A stretch of DNA of 55,181 nt from an uncultured Ureaplasma sp. (GTDB lineage Bacteria; Bacillota_I; Bacilli_A; Mycoplasmatales; Mycoplasmoidaceae): NCBI GenBank assembly GCA_947039515.1, contig CAMQYY010000005.1, positions 1 through 55,181 of the forward strand, written 5' to 3'. Below are positions 1-12,611 of the stretch, in pieces (within the stretch, counting starts at the first letter, position 1; each line of letters opens with the position of its first letter). The notes under the pieces are model-generated. The model searched no databases. It saw only the letters and a program-made list of their open reading frames with translations, and was not told where the DNA came from. The translations under genes were made by a program, and so were the position numbers.

Positions 1-324
1 TTTTTTATAAACATCATTTACATCTAATAACTGACTAGTTAAAATACCATTTTCTTTGATTTCGAAATATTCTTCAACATCTTTTTTATAAACATCATTT
101 ACATCTAATAACTGACTAGTTAAAATACCATTTTCTCTTATTTCGAAATATTCTTCAACATCTTTTTTATAAACATCATTTACATCTAATAATTGACTAG
201 TTAAAATACCATTTTCTTTGATTTCAAAATATTCTTGAACATCTTTTTTATAAACATCATTTACATCTAATAATTGACTAGTTAAAATACCATTTTCTTT
301 GATTTCAAAATATTCTTGAACATT
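1..324 (-). repeat. four 81-bp in-frame tandem repeats in the LRR gene
   Basis: Period is exactly 81 bp, with units beginning at 1, 82, 163 and 244. The copies differ at only a few bases (for example TTTGAT/CTTATT and the TTCTTCAAC/TTCTTGAAC variants). The array runs off the left edge, so the copy number is unknown. It encodes 27-residue repeats in one frame; near identity suggests recent expansion by slippage or recombination. Confidence 0.95.
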
Positions 325-1959
325 TTCTTCATCAATTTTCTCAGTCGAAATATATTCATCAATTGGATCTGAAAATTCAGAGTTTTTTTCAATAATTTGT
401 TTAGTAGTTAATTCATCTTCATCATATTCAGAAATAACAAACTCATCAGTTTTTCTATCACTATTCTCATTAATTTTAGATTTAATTTGAACAACATTTG
501 ATAAATCTTGATTGAATCATTCTGTAATATTCTCAAGAAAAATATCAGGACTAATAATTTTTTTAACATTAGTACAATTAAAAAAAGCATACTTATTTAA
601 TTTATATAGATTATTTGGAATTGTTATCACTTCCAAAGAAGTTAATCCTTGAAAAACTCCTTTTTCAATTATTTGGATTTTTTCATTAAAATAAATATCT
701 TTAACAGAGCTACAATTTTCAAAAGCAAAATGATCTATTTTCATAATAGAATCAGATAAAGTAATATTTTTTAAACTTTTGTTTTCAAGAAAACATCCAG
801 TTGGTATTAAGGCAAGATTATTCGATAATTTAATTTCTTCTAACTTAGAACATCTAGAAAATGCTCTAGGTCCTATCTCTATAACAGAATCTGGAATAAT
901 AATTTTTTCAAGTGAATAACAATTAGCAAAACTCACTTCACCTATTGATTTTAAATTACTAGGTAGAGTAATATTTTTTAGTAAATAACAATTTTTAAAA
1001 GCTCCATAAGCAATATCTTTTATATTATCTTTAAATAATAAAGTTTCAAGATTAGCACAATCTAAAAAAGCATTTCTATCAATAAATTCAATTGATTCTG
1101 GTAAGTCGATTATTTTTAATAATGGACAATTCATAAAAGAAGAATTACCAATTCTAGTTAAGTTATTATTAAAATTTACTTTTAGTAATGAAAGACAATC
1201 TTTAAAAGCTCTATTAGGAATTTGAGTTACTTGTTCTGGTATTGTTATTTCAACAAGACTTTTACAATCTGTAAAAGTAAAATTACCAAAAGATTTGACA
1301 GAATTTGGAAATTCAATATTTACTAAAGATTCACAACCAGTAAAAACATTATTTTCAATTGAAACAATATTTTCTGGAATTATAATTTCATTTAAAGAAG
1401 TACAATTTTTAAATAAACGACTTGAGATATTAATGATATTTTTAGAAAAAGTAAAATTTTTTAAATTGGTGCAGTCTGAAAAAGCAGCAGCATTGATTAG
1501 GCTTAAATTTTCTGCAGAATTAAATTCCTTGATTGATGAACAACCTAAAAAGGCATTTTCGCCAATTTCTTTTAAAGTATTTGGTAAATTTAATTCAACT
1601 AAACTTTCACAATTTTCAAAAGCAGATGCATTAATTATTGAAAGATTTTCAGGAAAAATAATTTTTTTCAAATTAATAGAAAATGAAAATATTTTAGTTT
1701 CTAAAATTTCTAGTTTTTTTGGAAGTTTTACATAAACAAGTTCAGAACATCAACTAAAAGCTTCAGCTCCAATTTTTTTAATATTATCAGCAATTTCAAT
1801 TGAAACAAGATCTTTCATGTTAGAAAAGGCATTTTCAGCTATTTCATCAAATTCTAAAAAATCTATTTCTTTAATTTCTTTGATTATATTTTTTTTAAGA
1901 ATTTTTTCTGCAATTTCTCTTGTTAAAGTTCTTGTTACTTTTTTTTGTGTAGAATCCAT
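1..1959 (-). CDS. BspA-like leucine-rich repeat protein with C-terminal 27-residue tandem repeats (3' end outside window)
   Basis: 653 residues are visible and the gene continues past the left edge. Residues about 20-480 are a long series of ~23-residue LRR_5 (BspA/TpLRR) repeats with the pattern 'IxxxAFxxCxxLxxIxLPxxL'. An acidic linker follows (about 481-545, several D/E and K/T residues), then four 27-residue repeats starting 'D-V-(E/Q)-E-Y-F-E-I-K' and ending 'Y-K-K'. In-frame TGA codons (for example at 514-516 and in 1672-1750) fall inside the repeats and read as Trp, so the pieces form one gene. The start ATG is at 1957-1959; the next residues are polar (MDSTQKKVTRTLTREIAEK), so no signal peptide is visible. 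BspA-like LRR proteins are usually surface adhesins; the missing signal leaves location open. The product name is firm, the function is inferred. Confidence 0.88.
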
Positions 1960-2001
1960 ATCAATTTTTTTCTCAATTTTTCTTTTAAATACTTAATAAT
2001 A

Positions 2002-2036
2002 ATTATAACAAAATGAATTAAATTGTTTTGTTATAA
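2002..2036 (-). promoter_or_regulatory. inverted repeat overlapping the likely LRR-gene promoter
   Basis: An 11-bp perfect inverted repeat, TTATAACAAAA (2003-2013) and TTTTGTTATAA (2026-2036), is separated by 12 bp. On the minus strand the left arm contains a TATAAT -10 match (2007 to 2002), about 43 bp upstream of the LRR start. No T-run follows, so a protein binding site is more likely than a terminator. This is inferred from symmetry and position only. Confidence 0.4.
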
Positions 2037-2040
2037 AGGA

Positions 2041-2077
2041 AAAATCAGTTTTCAATAAATGAAAACTGATTTTTTTA
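2041..2077 (-). terminator. rho-independent terminator of apt
   Basis: Stem AAAATCAGTTTTC / GAAAACTGATTTT with a 7-base loop. It lies just beyond the apt stop, with T-runs on both strands. Confidence 0.75.
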
Positions 2078-2091
2078 AATTTAAATAATTA

Positions 2092-2631
2092 TTAATAATA
2101 TGGCTTTTCATATTTTATTAAAGATATTTTTTTACTTTCTAATTTCTTAGATTGTAAGCCAACTAATTCAATTAAATATAAATTTGCAACAGGGATTGCA
2201 CCAACTGATTTTATTAAAGTTTCAATAGCAAATATAGTTCCGCCAGTTGCTAATAAATCATCAATTATTAAGATTTTATCATTCTTTTTAATATCATTTT
2301 TATGAATTTCAATTGTTGATTTACCATATTCAAAACCATAATCAATTGAAATAACTTCTCTTGGTAATTTTCCAGCTTTTCTAATTGGAACAAAAGGCTT
2401 ATTAACGGCTAATGATAAGGCAATACCGAATAAAAATCCTCTTGATTCTGGTCCTACTATTACATCATATTCAATGTCTTTTATTTGTTCTACAAATAAA
2501 TCAATAATATTCTTAACTAATTCTGGTTCTTTAAAAATTGGAGTAATATCTTTAAAAGCTATTCCTTTTTGTGGAAAATCTTTAACGGTAAAAATCTTTT
2601 CTTTTATTAAATTTAATTTATCTTCGTTCAT
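2092..2631 (-). CDS. apt: adenine phosphoribosyltransferase
   Basis: 179 residues, the usual length for the family. Apt converts adenine and PRPP to AMP, the main purine salvage route in organisms that cannot make purines. The PRPP-binding motif ILIIDDLLATGGT lies around residues 119-131. N-terminal 'FTVKDFPQKGIAFKDITPIF' and 'VGPESRGFLFG' are typical Apt signatures. It starts at ATG 2629-2631, 8 bp after the secDF stop, so the two are likely co-transcribed. A hairpin terminator follows. Confidence 0.96.
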   Translation of the reverse strand: MNEDKLNLIKEKIFTVKDFPQKGIAFKDITPIFKEPELVKNIIDLFVEQIKDIEYDVIVGPESRGFLFGIALSLAVNKPFVPIRKAGKLPREVISIDYGFEYGKSTIEIHKNDIKKNDKILIIDDLLATGGTIFAIETLIKSVGAIPVANLYLIELVGLQSKKLESKKISLIKYEKPYY

Positions 2632-2639
2632 AAATGCTC

Positions 2640-5600
2640 CTAATGATGGTTGATACCTTTAACATTTTGTTCATCAAGAATATCATAACTAGAAGGTCTA
2701 ATTCTTTTATTTGAAATATTATTAATCTCGTTTTGATATTTATCTCTTAAAATAACGAAGATATATCACAATTGTGGAAGGATATATAAATTAATTAAGT
2801 AACTAATTATGCTATTTATAAAAATTAATAAGAAACCTATAATTAAATTGATTATTCCAAGGAATGACATTAATAATGAAAATGATAACAAAATAATGTT
2901 TCAAATTATAAATGTTGGCTTTAATCTTGCAACAATTTGAGTAATAATTTCTTTTAAAGAATCATTTGAAACGATTTTTTTACGGTTTCAACTTGATTTT
3001 AAAGCAGAAACAATAATAAAAGAGCAAATAGAATTTAGAACATAAATAATACTAACAAATGCCATTGATTCAATTCCAATTAAATCAATTAAGAATCATG
3101 ATAATAATAAAGATACTCCTGTTGAAAAAATATTAATTATTAAAATAGGAACAACTGAAATAATATTTAGAGAAATAATAGATCAAACTATTAAAAACAT
3201 CATACTAATAAAGATTCCACTTGAAAGTGATATTAATAAATTTTCATTAGCTAAATATTTTAAATTAAAAATATTTATATTATTAGCTAATAAAGGATTT
3301 ACTAAATCAACAGGAAATTTATAACCATCAGGAATATAAATAACAAGTTGGTTTTCATTTAAACTATATTCAGCACCAGATAAACCAAGTAATCCAAGAA
3401 TTTCTTCAACGTCTAATCCAATAATATCAAGATTATTAACAATTAAGGTACTACTTGATCCATTATCAATTGGCATACCATTTGGTAAACTTAAAAATAA
3501 AATAAAACCGACAATTGCTATTATGAATGGAAATATTGCAATAAACATATTTCTTTTTTTAAATAAATTAATTGTAAAAAAATGTTTACTTCTTAATATA
3601 CCTTTAAACTTAGAATCTTCTAAATTAGTTTTCATACTATCATCTGCTAAAGATTCACTATTTACTTCATTATTAATTAATAGTATTTTCTTAGAAACAA
3701 ATAAAAAGTCTGATTTATGTGTATAAATTCTAATCAAAATTAATAATAATAAATATAATAATATGTAATTAAAAAATAATGAAACTAATCCACTAACTAC
3801 TAACATTGCACCAAATGATGAAATTTGAGCATTTGAAAAGAAAAAGAAAGATAAGGAAATAATTATTTGAACAACATAAATATCAAGAAACATTTTGCTA
3901 TACTTTAACATTGATTTTTGAAAAGCAGGAACAACTATAGAACCTTGGACAATTTCCTTCTTGACGTTTTTAAATAATAAAAATGGGATAAAGAAATTAA
4001 TAAAGGTAGAAGCAAATAGAGCTGCATAAACATAAAAATTAAATGTTAAACCAAATAAATTAAAGAATAATACAGAGAAACCAAAAGTAGATGCAGTTGT
4101 TATAAAAGACATGAATCCTGGGAATCTATATAAAACAGAAATAATTATTCCAATGGTTAGAATTAAAATTATTAATGAGAAAATAAAAAATTCAAAAGCT
4201 GTTAAGGTAACTAAAGTTTTAGGTAAAGTACTAATATTTGATCCTGAAAAAGATAATAAAGTATTACTACCAAACAAATTTCCCATATCTTTTTTAAGTT
4301 CATCAGCAATAACTAAATCTGTTGGTTTAGGTGTTGTTGATATTTCTCTATATGAATTAAGTAGAGAAATTAAATCTCTTGAATAATTACCATAATCAAT
4401 TGGAATTCTAGTATATAACAATTTATTCTTTAAAACAGTTGGACTAAAATTTGTTAAATCTATTCTAGAATCTGGTTTTAATCTAATTGATGTGTCATCA
4501 AACTCAAGGATAGGTTCATCATCATTTTGAACAACGATATTATTGTCATCAAAGAAATAATCATCATAGTTTCTATAGTCAATTATTCCATATAAAGATG
4601 ATCCATAAAGGTCATTTAAATCTGTATTATCGCTTTCAAGAAAGTATCACCCATTAATAATTGATGCTGAATATTGTTTATTAGTTGGTGGAGTTGTTGC
4701 TATATCAACTTTATATGAATTATTAGGTGCAAATATTTCTGAATTATAGAATTCATATAATATTGTCATCAAATTATCTTCTGTAACAATTAAATTAGAA
4801 TAAACTGGATCACCAACAAATTCAACAAATAATTTTTCAACACCATTAAGTGTTTGTAAATAACTATTAATTTTTCCATTAACTTCAGGAATAATAAATC
4901 AACGTTGGTCAGTAACATTAGTTTCACCAATATTAGTTCTTCTACCATTTGCATATTCATTATATAAACTTGCAAATATTAGATTATTTAATTTATTAAT
5001 AAAGTAAGATTTATCTTTTCAAAGAAATCAAGATTGATGAGTTTGAAAGGCATTAGTTAGATCTGGACTAGTTTCACCCTCACCACCAGTAGTTTTATTA
5101 ACTGCTTCAGGTGGAGGTTCTGGAGGAATTATTGATTTATCATAAAGATTTTTATCTTTAACAAAATTACTTGTATCAAAAACATGACTTGCTGTAGTTG
5201 AACTAGGTTTATTTGGTAAATCTATTTGAACAGCTTCACCAATATTAATAAGTTCATTATTTGATGTATAGTATTTACCTTCATTAGTATTCAATGATTT
5301 ATAATTTTTATCATCATTTAAAATATAGGAATTTACTGGAGTAACTTCATCTGCTATTATTCCTTTATTACCATCAGCTCTTCCAGTAGATTTATTATTT
5401 GTACCTGGATAGTTAATTCCAATATTTTCAAGTTCAACATTATAACTATTTAAAGCTTGTTTATAGATTTTAAAATTATTAACAATATCATTATCAGATT
5501 CTTCAATATCTAATAATCCAAAAATTTCACTAGAGGTATCAAAACTAGCGCTTAAAACACCAAATTCTTTATCTACATTACCTGTTTGATTATTTTTAAT

Positions 5601-5906
5601 AGTAGAAGTTCCAGTATTTACTAAAACTTGTGATAAACCTAAATTATTTAAAATTCTTTCTAGAGAATCTGCTGATTCTTTAATTACTTTTTCTTTTTCA
5701 TCAATAGGAATACCGTCTAATGATAATTGAATATCAAATGATGTTCCAGAACCAAAATCAGAACCCAAATGGGAATCTTGACTCATATAATAACCAGAAG
5801 TTGCTACTCCTGATAATCCACCTAGCATTAAGAGTGAAATTGAAGATCAACCTAATATTTTTTTTCATATATTAGAGTGGGTTTTTTTACTTTTTTTCAA
5901 AAACAT
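2640..5906 (-). CDS. secDF: fused SecDF protein-export membrane protein
   Basis: 1088 residues when TGA is read as Trp. SecDF uses the proton or sodium gradient to help SecYEG pull exported proteins across the membrane. Residues about 17-35 form the first membrane segment. A large extracytoplasmic region follows to about residue 560, including a proline/glutamate-rich stretch (PPEPPPEA). A membrane bundle with the SecD-like 'ISSFGAMLVVSGLVSLFF' comes next. A second half begins with a membrane segment near 'FIAIFPFIIAIVGFILFLSL' and carries a SecF-like membrane bundle to the C-terminus. The start is the ATG before the hydrophobic segment. It is divergent from rel across 61 bp. The family is recognised from topology and the membrane segments; the periplasmic domain is diverged. 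Confidence 0.8.
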
Positions 5907-5967
5907 AATAATTAATTATATATAATTATATAAAAAATTGTTAAATAAAAATTTAAGATAAGAATCT
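5907..5967. promoter_or_regulatory. divergent promoter region secDF / rel
   Basis: A 61-bp almost pure A/T spacer between oppositely oriented starts must hold promoters for both genes. Several TATAAT-like hexamers are present but none can be picked out with confidence. Confidence 0.4.
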
Positions 5968-8103
5968 ATGATTAAAAAGAAAAAAAAAGAATTACTAAAG
6001 AAAATGACTGATTTCAATTATTCAGAATCAGAAATTAAATTAGTTGAAAAAGCAATAGATTTTGCTGTTGAAAAACATGATAAACAACTTAGAAAATCTG
6101 GTGAACCTTATATTATTCATCCGATTGCTGTTGCTATATTATTAGTTGAATTATATTTAGATACTAATTCAATATCAGCTGCTATTCTCCATGATGTTAT
6201 TGAAGATACAGAATGTACAGAAGAAGAAATTAAAAAGCAATTTAATGATGACATCGCTCAACTTGTAGTACTTGTTACAAAAGTTTCAAATGTTTCTAAA
6301 ATAAATAGAGGTACTGAGGACTATCAGTCTAAAGAAAAGAATGATTATATTATTCAAGTTTTTATGTCAATTTCAATTGATATAAGAGCAATTATCATTA
6401 AAATAACAGATAGATTGCATAATATGAGAACTATTGAGCATTTGCAACCAGAAAAACAAAAAAGAATAGCAAAAGAAACACTTGAAATATATGCTAATAT
6501 TGCTGGAAGACTGGGTCTATTTTCAATCAAAACAGAATTATTAAATATTTGTTTTAGAGTTCTACACCAAGAAGAATATAATGAACTAACTAAAACTGTT
6601 AATGCTGAAATAGAATTAAAGGGTGAAAAGTTTGAATTAACTGTTGAAAATATTGAAAAAATATTGAATAATAATTCAATTAATTATGAAATAAAGAGAA
6701 GAATAAAGGGTGTTTATTCAACTTATTTAAAAAATGAATTTGAAACTAATACGATTAATTGTACAGATTTATTTGGTATTAGAATTATTGTAGATGATAT
6801 TATGGATTGCTATGCTGTTTTAGGTTTAATCCATCTTAACTACTATCATATAAAATCTAATTTAAAAGATTATATTTCTAATCCAAAAGCTAATTTATAT
6901 CAATCAATACACACAACAATTATTTATGAAGATTCAACTATTGAAGTTCAAATTAGAACTAAAAATATGGATTTAAAAAATGAATTTGGGATTGCTGGAC
7001 ATTGAAAGTATAAAGAAGCACATGAAAAAGAACATTCTCAACGTTTAATTCAAAATATGATTAGTGATTATTTAAGTGGTAATATTCAACAAGATGAAAA
7101 ATTATTAGCTATTAAAGAAATTTCAAAAAATAAAATTATTGAAGTTTTTTATAAAAATGAAAAAGTTTGATTACCTATTATTAATAACTCAAATGCCATT
7201 GATTTTGTTTCAAAATTTTCTAAAGAAAAATTTCCATACTTAAATGCTTTTTATATAAATAATAAAAGAGTTTCTTGAGATTCAACTATTCAATCAGGTG
7301 ATATTATTTCTATTGAATTTTCAAAATTTAAAACTATCAATAGATATTGATTACAGTTAACAAAAAAAACTACAACTAAAAATTTAATAAGAACTGAATT
7401 AAAAGAAATTGATAATATTGAAAAAATAAATATTAAAAAATTCTTATCTGAAATAATTTCAAAAGATTCTACTATTTCATCTGAACATATTCTAGAAACA
7501 ATTAAAGCTGAATATAACGAATTGGAACTTGAAAATTTTATAAAGATTGTTAGTGAAATTAAAATAGATGATATTGTTAATATTTTCTCAAGTAATCCAG
7601 ATAAGAATATTGTTAAAATAGTTAAAAACTTAAGTCATAAATTTATTCACAAAAAATCGTTATTTGCAGAAATCAAAAATATTGAATATGATAAAATCAA
7701 AATTTCAGATTGTTGTAGTAAAGTTCCAACACTTGATATTGTCGGTATTTTAGAAAGTAAAACTTTGAGTATTCATAGATTTGGTTGTAAAACTATTGAA
7801 GGTAATGAGGAATTAAAAAGAGTTATTGTTGAATGAAATCTTGATAAAATTAAAAAAACAGATAGATATTTTAAAGCAAAAATAAGAATACATTCCTCTT
7901 GATCAACTTCTTTATCTTCAAAAATAATAAATATTTTTATTAAGTACAGAGCTAATATTTCTAATTTTTTTCTAAATAAAAATAAAATAGAAAAAACTTG
8001 TATAATTGATATTGAATTATATGTTAAAAATTATCAACATTTAGAAAAAATGATGAATGAATTAATGTTTAGAAATACTATTGATGATTGAGAGTTAATT
8101 TAA
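5968..8103 (+). CDS. rel: bifunctional (p)ppGpp synthetase/hydrolase (Rel)
   Basis: 711 residues, full length for the RelA/SpoT family. It makes and degrades the alarmone (p)ppGpp in the stringent response. Residues about 25-180 form the HD hydrolase domain, with 'YIIHP', 'AAILHDVIEDT' and 'KITDRLHNMRT' all intact. Residues about 235-355 form the synthetase domain, with 'DLFGIRIIV', 'NLYQSIHTT' and 'EVQIRT' intact. A TGS domain follows (around 'KIIEVFYKN'), then a Cys-containing segment 'SDCCSKVPTLDIVG...IHRFGC' as in the zinc-finger/RIS region, and a weak ACT-like end. Several in-frame TGA codons read as Trp, one in the conserved 'AGHWKYKE'. It lies 18 bp upstream of hisS, a sensible pairing since uncharged tRNA triggers Rel. 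Confidence 0.95.
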
Positions 8104-8121
8104 AGGGGTAAGGTATCATTT

Positions 8122-9393
8122 ATGGATTATAAAAAACCTCGAGGAACTGTCGATTTAATTGATACTGATGCTAAAATATTTAGTAAAGTAGAAAAAATAT
8201 TAAAAGAAACAGCAGAAGAATTTAATATTAATGAAATAAGAACTCCTATCTTTGAATCAAAAGATTTATATATTAAATCTGTTGGTGAAACTAGTGATAT
8301 TGTTAATAAAGAATTTTATGACTTTATTGATAAAGGTGGTAGAAGTTTAGTTCTTAGACCTGAAGGTACTGCTGGAACTATTAGAGCTATTGTTGAAAAT
8401 AAACTTTTGAAAACAAATAATTTTTTAAAAGTTTATTACATTGGTTCAATGTTTCGTTATGAAAGACCTCAATCTGGGAGACAAAGACAATTTAATCAAT
8501 TTGGTATTGAATGCGTTGGAAATGTGACTTTATATGATGAAATTGATGTTATTTTATTAGCTGAAACAATTTTAAAAAAATTAAAAATTAACAATTACAA
8601 ATTAGAGATAAACAATATCGGTACTAATGAATCTAGAAACAAATGAGTTGATGCTTTAAATGTTTATTTTGATAAACATAAAGAACAATTAACGGAAGAC
8701 TCACAAAATAGAATCAATGTTAATCCTTTAAGAATTTTGGATGATAAAGTTGATGGTTCAAAAGAATTTGTAATTAATGCTCCAAAAATTAAAGATTTTT
8801 TAACAGAAGATGAAAAAATATATTTTGAAAATTTAAAAAAAATAATGGATTTTGTGGGAATTGAATACATTGAAAATCCGACACTCGTCAGAGGATTAGA
8901 TTATTATAATGGAATAGTTTTTGAGTTTATGTCAAATTCAACAATACTAAAAGGTCAGTCAACAATTATTGGTGGTGGTCGTTATAATAAGTTAATCGAA
9001 CAAACCGGTGGACCTGATGTTATTGGTATTGGTTTTGGACTTGGTATTGAAAGAATTATAGTTGCTACTCTTGAAGAAAATCCGAATTTTTTAGATGAAA
9101 TTTCATATGATGCTATTATCTTACCTTTATCAGAATCAAGTCATATTCAAGCAATGAAAATTCTTAATGAATTAAGAAAAAGTGATTTAAAAGTAATTGT
9201 TAATAATCAAACTTATAAATTATCAACACATTTTAAGTTTGTTGATAAATATAAAACAAATAACATTATTATTATTGGTGATGAAGAGTTGAAAAATAAT
9301 AATGTTATTATTAAGAATCAAATAGATAAAGTAGAAAATTATATTCAATTTGATAAAATAATAGATTTTTTAAAATCAGAAAGTAGTCATTAA
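8122..9393 (+). CDS. hisS: histidyl-tRNA synthetase
   Basis: 423 residues, normal for class II HisRS. It charges tRNA-His. Motif 2 is 'MFRYERPQSGRQRQFNQFG'. The HisA signature 'LVRGLDYYNGIVFEF' and motif 3 'GIGFGLGIERIIV' are present, and a C-terminal anticodon-binding domain starts near 'YDAIILPLSE'. One in-frame TGA (8644-8646) is Trp. A strong ribosome-binding site (AAAGGGGTAAGG, 8103-8114) precedes the ATG. The rel-hisS-aspS order and 1-18 bp gaps indicate one operon. Confidence 0.97.
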
Positions 9394-9394
9394 A

Positions 9395-11154
<1,760 letters not shown>

Positions 11155-11156
<2 letters not shown>

Positions 11157-12111
11157 ATGCATTTTTGTATATTTTTTCATTATGATATTTTAAATATTCA
11201 TTTAAAAAAACAAATCTTTTTTTAATATTTTGATAGCAAGATTCATATTGTTTGAAGAATATATTGAAATCATCTTCTAATAATTTTTTATCATTAGTTA
11301 TAATATTTCATTTCTCATCAAATGTGAATAAACCTCTATCGAATAGTTTGTGATGATTAGCACATAAAGTTATTCCATTATTAGAATCTATTTGTTCTAT
11401 TTGATTAGAACACTGAGAAAAAGGTTTGATATGACATGCTTGTAATAATTCAGGTCTATCAATACAACATATAATACATTTACCATCTCTATCTTTGATA
11501 CTAGCAGCAAAAATATGTTGTATATAGCCTCTACCTCTTGAAGTAGTTAAGTGTTCTCTATATATTTTTTCTTCAATACATTCTTTAAATTGATCGAAGT
11601 TATTATTTGCTAATCAATCATATTCATTTTTGTTACTATCTCTTAATGAATCAATACAAACATTAATCAATTCTGTTTTATATTTTTCAATTTCATTTGA
11701 ATCTATAATTAAATTTATTCTTATTATTTTAGTTTCATTATCAAACTGAAAAATAGAATTATTGGTCATTAATTTAGAAGCTGGCATTGAACAAATACTT
11801 CTTAATACTTGTTTTTGAACTATTTTATTTGTGATTCCAGTGTCTCAAACTTTTTTTGATTTTTGATTTTTTGTAATGTAATTTCAAAATTCAAAGTTGT
11901 ATGTAATATAGTTGTAATAATTTTTAACAATTTCAAAATTATTCAAATCAATATCTTCATTGAATAATTTATCACTTTTAATACTACTAATTATAGAAAG
12001 AAGCAATGCTGGTTTATATGGATATTTTAATCTCTTATATTCTTCACTTTTTATTGAAGCTTTTTTATCAATATTTTTTAAAAATTTTTCTCATTCGATT
12101 CTATTAGTCAT
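11155..12111 (-). CDS. HNH endonuclease (HNH_2-like)
   Basis: 318 residues with TGA as Trp. The C-terminal half carries an HNH domain: 'CIIC' zinc ligands, 'LLQACHIKPFSQ', 'NGITLCANHHKLFD'. This layout is typical of HNH_2 restriction-type nucleases, with catalytic His in 'ACHIKP' and the second His pair in 'NHHKLFD'. The N-terminal ~170 residues are not recognised and may bind DNA. It lies downstream of the poly-C small ORF on the same strand, 45 bp away, and is divergent from the GHKL-Z1 operon. It has its own -10 box (TATAAT, 12125 to 12120) just behind a palindrome. It is most likely a restriction nuclease of the island; specificity is unknown. Confidence 0.85.
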
Positions 12112-12119
12112 ATTAATTA

Positions 12120-12138
12120 ATTATACAACTATAGTTGT
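12120..12138 (-). promoter_or_regulatory. palindromic operator and -10 box of the HNH gene
   Basis: A 14-bp perfect palindrome, ACAACTATAGTTGT (12125-12138), directly abuts a minus-strand TATAAT (12125 to 12120), 9 bp upstream of the HNH start codon. A related 14-mer has the same placement at 12538-12551. The spacing suggests a regulator that blocks or aids RNA polymerase and a nearly leaderless transcript. Confidence 0.5.
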
Positions 12139-12156
12139 TTTTTAAAATCAATATTT

Positions 12157-12500
12157 CTAGCTTTTTTCTCAGTTTAAAAAGTATTTTTTTATTAAATTAT
12201 TAATTTCTTTTTCTTTATTTTTTCAATTATCAAAATTATAGATAGCATGACTAATACCACCAAATAATATATTCACTGTTGGGATACTATATTTTTTTTC
12301 ATTGTTTTTATCATAATAACCGTTGATTATTTTTTGATAAAATTGCACATTATTTCAACCCATTTGAAAAATAAATTCTTCTATGGTTAAATCTAGTAAA
12401 TTTTTTCTTAATTCAGTAATAAATAATTTGATATCAGGAAGATGTTGCTTATAACCCCCCCCCCCCGTTGGTTTTTGATTTGTTTTTCATTTTTTTCCAT
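12157..12500 (-). CDS. small phase-variable ORF, possibly a DNA-binding regulator; currently out of frame
   Basis: From ATG 12498-12500 the reading frame runs into a 12-base G tract (C on the plus strand, 12455-12466) and, with 12 bases, stops after 31 residues. The downstream frame is open from the tract to a TAG at 12157-12159 and encodes about 100 residues starting 'GYKQHLPDIKLFITELRK', with Trp coded by TGA three times. Tract lengths of 10 or 13 join the halves from this ATG. Lengths of 11 or 14 join them from a second ATG at 12488-12490, which has a GGAAA-like site. The segment around 'WNNVQFYQKIINGYY' vaguely resembles a helix-turn-helix, but I do not recognise the family. It sits upstream of the HNH gene and divergent from the GHKL operon, as a controller gene would. 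Confidence 0.6.
12455..12466. repeat. 12-base poly-C homopolymer (slippage tract)
   Basis: Twelve consecutive C on the plus strand inside the small ORF. Long G/C runs are conspicuous in such an AT-rich sequence and are the classic substrate for slipped-strand phase variation. The exact length could also be an assembly or base-calling error. Confidence 0.9.
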
Positions 12501-12529
12501 TATTTTATTCTTAGTTTCTTTTGATCATA

Positions 12530-12580
12530 ATTATAGAACAACTATTGTTGGTTTTTATATTTGAGTGTGTTCTATATAAT
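12530..12580. promoter_or_regulatory. divergent control region: second operator copy and two -10 boxes
   Basis: ACAACTATTGTTGG (12538-12551) matches the palindrome at 12125-12138 in 12 of 14 positions. A minus-strand TATAAT (12535 to 12530) lies just beyond it for the small ORF, repeating the operator/-10 geometry of the HNH gene. A plus-strand TATAAT (12575-12580) 32 bp before the GHKL start is the likely -10 of the operon. The operator lies upstream of that box, about where a -35 element or upstream regulator would sit. Confidence 0.5.
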
Positions 12581-12611
12581 TTTGTAGATCGTTCATAAAG
12601 GAACATAGATT

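Noticed and set aside
1-324. 81-bp repeats as a CRISPR array
   Set aside because: Units are contiguous with no spacers and are in frame with the LRR protein.
8104-8121. T-box or other riboswitch upstream of hisS or aspS
   Set aside because: Gaps are only 18 bp and 1 bp, too short for a leader RNA.
12455-12466. Poly-C tract as mere sequencing noise
   Set aside because: Cannot be excluded, but a G/C run this long at a frame boundary in an AT-rich genome fits a slippage tract; kept as a finding with that caveat.
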